64,000 nucleotides of DNA, taken from positions 81,589 through 145,588 of the forward strand of contig CAJTSR010000003.1 in the NCBI GenBank assembly GCA_910579035.1, written 5' to 3'. Numbering within the stretch: position 1 is the stretch's first letter; every line of letters begins with the position of its first letter. The DNA is from an uncultured Muribaculaceae bacterium. GTDB lineage: Bacteria > Bacteroidota > Bacteroidia > Bacteroidales > Muribaculaceae. The position numbers were made by a program, and so were the translations under genes. Positions 59,647 through 64,000 of this stretch are shown piece by piece. Below the pieces are notes generated by a model. The model had not been told where the DNA came from. It did no database searches and saw nothing but the letters and a program-made list of their open reading frames with translations.

Positions 59647-62600
59647 TTATGCGAATGATTTTCGGTTTAGCTTGTATTCAAAGTCAAGAGCCTCGAGGGT
59701 TTCAAGCAGGTTTTTGTCCGGTTTCAGCCTCAGGTTTGTGCTGAAATGCAGTTTGCGGCCGAGCTCGGGGTCGAAGATTGCCAGATTGAGCGGTATCGAG
59801 CCCTCCTCCTCGTTCTTTTTTGCGGTGTCGTCAAGCAGTTCTTCGAGCTGCCGGAGCTGCCCGGGACTGCTGATGATTGTCATTTCTGTCACGAGCTTTC
59901 CGTGGAGGCTGTCGAGCGGCAGTATCTTCTCGACGCCGAAGCGCACGGTGTTCGCGCCGGTGTTCTTGTTGCGGTACGAGCGGAAAGACCCTGTGACGTA
60001 TATGGCGGAGCCGGGTATGCACAGGTGGCCGAATTCCGCTCTCTGTTTCTGGAAGAGGGCGAAGTCGGTCACGCCCGAGTAATCCTCGACCTTTACAATC
60101 AACATCGAAGAGCCGCCAAAAGTTTGTTTTTCTTCAAGCCCGACTACCATTCCGGCGAATATCACGGGGCTTGTGGTGGGCACTGTGATGTCGTTTTTTT
60201 CAACAGTGGTGTGCTCCACGCCGTAGTTCACGTCGAGCCAGTATGGGTCGAGGGGGTGGGCCGAGAGGTACATGCCTACCAATTCGCGCTCTTTGTTGAG
60301 GCGCGTGAGGGTGTCCCACGACGGCACGCTCGCTATCGCGGGACGGCTTTGGGCAACGATGTCCTCGTCGTCGAACCCGAAGAGCGACGTCGACTGCATC
60401 TTTGCCTCGTTCTGCCTCTGGGAGCCGTAGCGGAGCAGTTGCTCGCTCACGGTTTCCCCTCTCTTGCCGGCCTCGGCTATGAGGTCTTCGCGCTTTATGC
60501 CGTCGAAACAGTCGAAAGCGCCGGCTATTACGAGGTTGTCGAATACGCGCCTGTTGATAGAGCCTGCCGGCACGCGCTCCACGAAGTCGTATATGTCTTT
60601 GAACGGGCCGTTTTTGTCGCGCTCCTCGGTGATGGCGCGCACCACGTCGTTGCCTATGCCCTTGATTGCGGACAAGCCGAAGCGGATGACGTCCTCGCCC
60701 GAAACGCCGAATGTGGCCACCGATTCGTTGATGTCCGGGCCCTTCACGCTTATGCCCATGGCCTTGCATTCGTCCATATAGAATGTGAGCTTCGATATGT
60801 CGGCGAGGTTTCGGCTCAGCACAGCGGCCATATATTCGGCAGGGTAGTTGGCTTTGAGGTAGCCTGTCTGGAATGCTACCCAGCTATAGCATGTGGCGTG
60901 GCTCTTGTTGAAGGCGTAGGAGGCGAATTTTTCCCATTCCGACCATATCTTTTGGAGTACGTCGGCCTTGTGCCCGTTTTTCTGGCCGCCTTCAAGGAAT
61001 TTGTCCTTAAGCTCGTTCATCTTTGCTATGAGCTTTTTACCCATGGCCTTGCGGAGGGTGTCGCTCTGGCCGCGCGTGAATCCTGCGAGGAGGCGCGACA
61101 GGAGCATGACCTGTTCCTGATATACCGTGATGCCGTATGTGTCCTTGAGGTACGTTTCCATCTCGGGTATGTCGTACACTATGGGCGAGCGTCCGTGCTT
61201 GCGGGCAATGAAATCGGGAATGTTCTCCATCGGGCCGGGGCGGTACAGCGCGTTCATGGCGATGAGGTCCTCGAACACCGTCGGCTGAAGCTCGCGCAGG
61301 TAGCGCTGCATACCGGCTGATTCAAACTGGAACGTGCCTACCGTGGCGCCGCGGCTGTATAGCTCGTAGGTCTTTTTGTCGTCGATGGGTATGTTGTCGA
61401 TGTCTACTTCGATGCCGCGCGACCGCTTGATGTTGGCAACGGCGTCGCGGATAATCGAGAGGGTCTTAAGCCCGAGGAAGTCCATCTTTATAAGCCCGGT
61501 ATCCTCGATTACGCTTCCTTCGTACTGTGTCACGAGGATTCGGTCGCCGTTCTTGTCGGTCGCCGTGCTCACGGGTACCCAGTCGGTCACGTCGTCGCGG
61601 CATATGATTACGCCGCAGGCATGCACGCCGGTGTTGCGCACCGTGCCTTCGAGCTTGTCGGCATAGGTGAGAATCTCCTTTACGCCGCTGTCGCGATCCA
61701 TCTCGGTCTTGAACTCAGGCAGGTAGCGAATGCAGTTGGCCACTGTCTGCTTGAGTTCTTTTTCCTTGTTCGGGTCGTTGGGGTCGATGGGCATGTGGGC
61801 CGGTATCATTTTGGTGAGCATGTTTGCCGTCGATACCGGATATTTCATCACGCGCGCCACGTCCTTGATGGCGAGCTTGGCCGCCATGGTGCCGTATGTT
61901 ATGATATGGGCCACGTTGGCAGCGCCGTAACGGTTTGTCACATAGTTGAGCACGAGTTCGCGCCCGTCGTCGTCGAAGTCGACGTCGATATCAGGCAGCG
62001 ATATACGGTCCGGGTTGAGAAAGCGTTCAAACAGCAGGTCGTATTTCAGAGGGTCGATCTGCGTTATGCCGAGGCAGTATGCCACCACAGAGCCTGCGGC
62101 CGAGCCTCGACCTGGCCCGATGCTTACGCCCAATGTGCGACCTACGCGGATAAAGTCCTCCACGATAAGGAAGTAACCCGGGAAACCCATCGTCTTCATT
62201 ATGTGCAGCTCGAAGGTGATGCGGTTTTCCACTTCCTCGCTCAGCGGGGTGCCGTATCTCCGGGCTGCGCCCTCGTAGGTTATTTTCTTGAGGTAGTCGG
62301 CTTCGAACTTTATTCGGTAAAGCTTGTCGTAGCCTCCGAGGCGCTCTATCTGTTTGCGCCCCGCTTCCGCATCCATTATCTCGTTTCCGTGTTCGTCGCG
62401 GGTGAATTCCTCGTAAAGCTCCTGCTCGGTGATGCGGCTGCGGTATTCTTCCTCGGTGCCGAAATCTTCGGGAATGGCGAATGTCGGCATTATGGCAGAG
62501 TGGTCGATGTCGTATTCTTCTACCTTGTCGGCAATTTCGAGGGTGTTCGTTATCGCCTCGGGAAGGTCGGAGAAGAGATTCTCCATTTCGGCACCTGTTT

Positions 62601-63477
62601 TCAGCCATTCCTGCTTGGAGTAGAACATACGGTCGTCGTCCGACAGGTAGTGGTTGGTGGCGAGGCAGATAAGACGGTCGTGAGCTTCGGCGTCCTCCTC
62701 GTTGACGAAGTGAGCGTCGTTGGTGGCTATTATCTTTATGTCGTATTTGCGAGCGAGAGCTATGATTTTTGGCTCGATGGCGCGCTGTAGCTCGTAAGTT
62801 TCGTGGTTCGCACGCGGAACGGTCGCTTTATGGCGCTGTATCTCAAGATAGTAATCTTCGCCGAATGTTTCTTTCCACCATGCCACGCTTTTGTCGGCCT
62901 CTTCGTCCATTCCGTTGCTTAGCAGGCGGGGTATCTCGCCACCGAGGCATGCCGAGCAGATTATCAGGCCCTCGCGATGTGCTGCAAGCTGCTCCTTATC
63001 GGTACGCGGGTGGTGGTAAAAACCCTCTGTCCATGCCTGCGACACGAGCTTTATCAGGTTTTTGTACCCTTTGAGGTTTTTCGCGAGCACTATCAGGTGA
63101 CGGCCTTTGTCTGTCTTGTCGCCACGGTCGGCGAGCGATTTGTTGGCCACATACATCTCGCAGCCTATTATAGGTTTGAGATGGCGGCGCTTGGCAGACT
63201 CCAAAGCCGCTTTCGCCTCGAGTATTGCGTCGTTGTCGCCGGTGGCTTCTGCCGCTTCCAGTGTGGCCTTGGCCTTGGCAACATCTTCCTTTACCTTTTT
63301 GTTGTGCTTCTTGATGCTGTTCGTAAACTCCTTGATTCCGAACATATTGCCGTGGTCTGTGAGTGCTATCGCAGGCATACCGTCGGCAACGGCCTTTTTT
63401 ATAAGGCCGGACAAGCTCGACAAGCCGTCGAGCAGTGAATAATGGGAGTGGACGTGGAGATGTACGAAACCGGGCAT
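59647..63477 (-). CDS. dnaE: DNA polymerase III alpha subunit
   Basis: 1276 aa. PHP domain at the start (HVHSHYSLLDGL), the catalytic aspartates in PDIDVDFDDDGRE (near 495-510), fingers and a helix-hairpin-helix region, then an OB domain (VIFAGMVVGLEEKQT) near 1110. The replicative polymerase; this is the DnaE1 type by length. It has an insertion-like charged helix near 65-95 (KKHNKKVKEDVAKAKATLE). Promoter at 63531. Confidence 0.97.
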   Translation of the reverse strand: MPGFVHLHVHSHYSLLDGLSSLSGLIKKAVADGMPAIALTDHGNMFGIKEFTNSIKKHNKKVKEDVAKAKATLEAAEATGDNDAILEAKAALESAKRRHLKPIIGCEMYVANKSLADRGDKTDKGRHLIVLAKNLKGYKNLIKLVSQAWTEGFYHHPRTDKEQLAAHREGLIICSACLGGEIPRLLSNGMDEEADKSVAWWKETFGEDYYLEIQRHKATVPRANHETYELQRAIEPKIIALARKYDIKIIATNDAHFVNEEDAEAHDRLICLATNHYLSDDDRMFYSKQEWLKTGAEMENLFSDLPEAITNTLEIADKVEEYDIDHSAIMPTFAIPEDFGTEEEYRSRITEQELYEEFTRDEHGNEIMDAEAGRKQIERLGGYDKLYRIKFEADYLKKITYEGAARRYGTPLSEEVENRITFELHIMKTMGFPGYFLIVEDFIRVGRTLGVSIGPGRGSAAGSVVAYCLGITQIDPLKYDLLFERFLNPDRISLPDIDVDFDDDGRELVLNYVTNRYGAANVAHIITYGTMAAKLAIKDVARVMKYPVSTANMLTKMIPAHMPIDPNDPNKEKELKQTVANCIRYLPEFKTEMDRDSGVKEILTYADKLEGTVRNTGVHACGVIICRDDVTDWVPVSTATDKNGDRILVTQYEGSVIEDTGLIKMDFLGLKTLSIIRDAVANIKRSRGIEVDIDNIPIDDKKTYELYSRGATVGTFQFESAGMQRYLRELQPTVFEDLIAMNALYRPGPMENIPDFIARKHGRSPIVYDIPEMETYLKDTYGITVYQEQVMLLSRLLAGFTRGQSDTLRKAMGKKLIAKMNELKDKFLEGGQKNGHKADVLQKIWSEWEKFASYAFNKSHATCYSWVAFQTGYLKANYPAEYMAAVLSRNLADISKLTFYMDECKAMGISVKGPDINESVATFGVSGEDVIRFGLSAIKGIGNDVVRAITEERDKNGPFKDIYDFVERVPAGSINRRVFDNLVIAGAFDCFDGIKREDLIAEAGKRGETVSEQLLRYGSQRQNEAKMQSTSLFGFDDEDIVAQSRPAIASVPSWDTLTRLNKERELVGMYLSAHPLDPYWLDVNYGVEHTTVEKNDITVPTTSPVIFAGMVVGLEEKQTFGGSSMLIVKVEDYSGVTDFALFQKQRAEFGHLCIPGSAIYVTGSFRSYRNKNTGANTVRFGVEKILPLDSLHGKLVTEMTIISSPGQLRQLEELLDDTAKKNEEEGSIPLNLAIFDPELGRKLHFSTNLRLKPDKNLLETLEALDFEYKLNRKSFA

Positions 63478-63530
63478 AAATTTTTATGAGGAGATATCTA
63501 AATACAGGCAGTAGCTTGCCAAAAACACCC

Positions 63531-63538
63531 CAAAATTA
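63531..63538 (-). promoter_or_regulatory. -7 box of the dnaE promoter
   Basis: Minus-strand TAATTTTG at 63531-63538, 53 bp before dnaE. No convincing -33. Confidence 0.55.
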
Positions 63539-63539
63539 C

Positions 63540-63860
63540 AAAAAATATTCCACTCCTGCCCATATGGACGCCCGGAATGTTTGTCTTTTTATATATTATA
63601 GTGTACGCGTATGTATGCGTATCTATCCCCAATAGAGCTTTTGAAGCTTGTTATGGCATATGCGGGGAGGTTGGCTCTTTATTTTTTTTGACTGAGAAAA
63701 TTTTTTGCAATTAATTTCGGCTTGTTGTGCGGTTTTCTCGGTTTTCTGCTCAATTCCCTCGGATTTGGATTAAGGGTCGGGGCTGTAGGGGTTTAGACAA
63801 GCGGGGGCGTGGTTTTGTTCACGGGCCAAGTGTTAAATAAATGTTAAAAACGGAAATTTA
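63540..63860. other. AT-rich intergenic region upstream of a probable rRNA operon
   Basis: No coding frame is supported. It contains a direct-repeat stretch TACGCGTATGTATGCGTA near 63604-63621, long T-runs around 63680, and an A/T-rich segment just before the promoter at 63861 that may act as an UP-like element. No tRNA or small RNA is recognised. Confidence 0.5.
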
Positions 63861-63893
63861 TTTGGCGCGGGCGGGGCAAAGGATGTAACTTTG
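63861..63893 (+). promoter_or_regulatory. strong promoter facing right, probably of an rRNA operon
   Basis: -33 TTTG (63861-63864), 21-bp spacer, -7 TAACTTTG (63886-63893), with an A/T-rich upstream tract. It is the best consensus match in the window and drives a leader that has no open frame. Confidence 0.75.
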
Positions 63894-64000
63894 CACCCGC
63901 AATCGGGAAACAAGCCCGGTCGCCGACAAGAGGACATTGAAAACGATTACAATAGACTAAGAGTAGTACAGGAGCACACGCTGCCGCTCCTCTCCGGCTT
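63894..64000 (+). ncRNA. structured untranslated leader, probably of 16S rRNA precursor (cut by window edge)
   Basis: The 107 nt to the window end have no start codon in good context. They contain a CGGG/CCCG hairpin near 63904-63918, a segment GACATTGAAAACGA resembling Bacteroidota pre-rRNA leaders, and a GGAGC/GCTCC stem near 63971-63991. No 16S sequence is reached, so the rRNA identity is an inference. Confidence 0.4.

Overview
This 64 kb window comes from a Bacteroidota genome. It is most likely order Bacteroidales, and a Muribaculaceae-like gut lineage is my best guess by inference; there is no rRNA gene in the window to prove it. The reasons are the promoters (TTTG, about 20-21 bp, then TAnnTTTG), the lack of Shine-Dalgarno sequences, many ATGA start/stop overlaps, abundant lipoprotein signals, a polysaccharide-degradation locus, families typical of the phylum (DUF4861, DUF4923, DUF4831, DUF3316), a short-lid adenylate kinase and a eukaryotic-type GlyRS.

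Region 1 (1-19.7 kb, mostly + strand) is the accessory part. It is a run of carbohydrate-active enzymes: SGNH esterase, heparinase II/III-family lyase, GH127/GH146 arabinofuranosidase-like enzyme, alginate-lyase-fold protein, alpha/beta hydrolase, GH30, GH97, GH43, GH88 unsaturated uronyl hydrolase and a DUF4861 lipoprotein. It ends in a mannose-6-phosphate isomerase and a ROK sugar kinase, closed by a clear terminator. Together they look like the 3' part of a polysaccharide utilisation locus for a uronic-acid-containing, acylated glycan. No SusC/SusD pair is in view. Inserted in it on the - strand (3.1-4.65 kb) is an AT-richer three-gene cassette: putative toxin, XRE antitoxin with a C-terminal tail, and SecB-like chaperone. 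It has its own promoter and a 16-bp terminator stem, and looks like a toxin-antitoxin-chaperone (TAC) module. It is the most interesting object in the window.

Region 2 (19.8-38 kb) is housekeeping: a DUF4295-rpmG-rpmB ribosomal cluster, parC with two exported proteins behind it, hpt and adk-acyl-CoA synthetase, a small membrane ORF coupled to dxs, trkA-trkH, a YraN protein, an M24 aminopeptidase, a gamma-carbonic-anhydrase-like protein, and DUF2156 and DUF4923 proteins. Region 3 (38-49.4 kb) holds a CapD/WbpM-type sugar epimerase, a glyS-lemA-FKBP unit, an S1/P1 nuclease, rplU-rpmA with a structured leader, a DUF1015 protein, a fur-purA pair and the divergent prmA. Region 4 (49.5-63.5 kb) is a long - strand run: dnaE, trxA, nnr, DUF4831, recR, GNAT, menA, pyrG, yidC and an aminotransferase.

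The last 500 bases hold no gene. They contain a strong promoter and structured leader facing right, probably the start of an rRNA operon beyond the window. A 35-nt promoter module occurs in three near-identical or related copies (16.36, 28.41 and 28.49 kb) and may be a dispersed regulatory repeat. I saw no CRISPR array, insertion sequence, prophage or tRNA gene.
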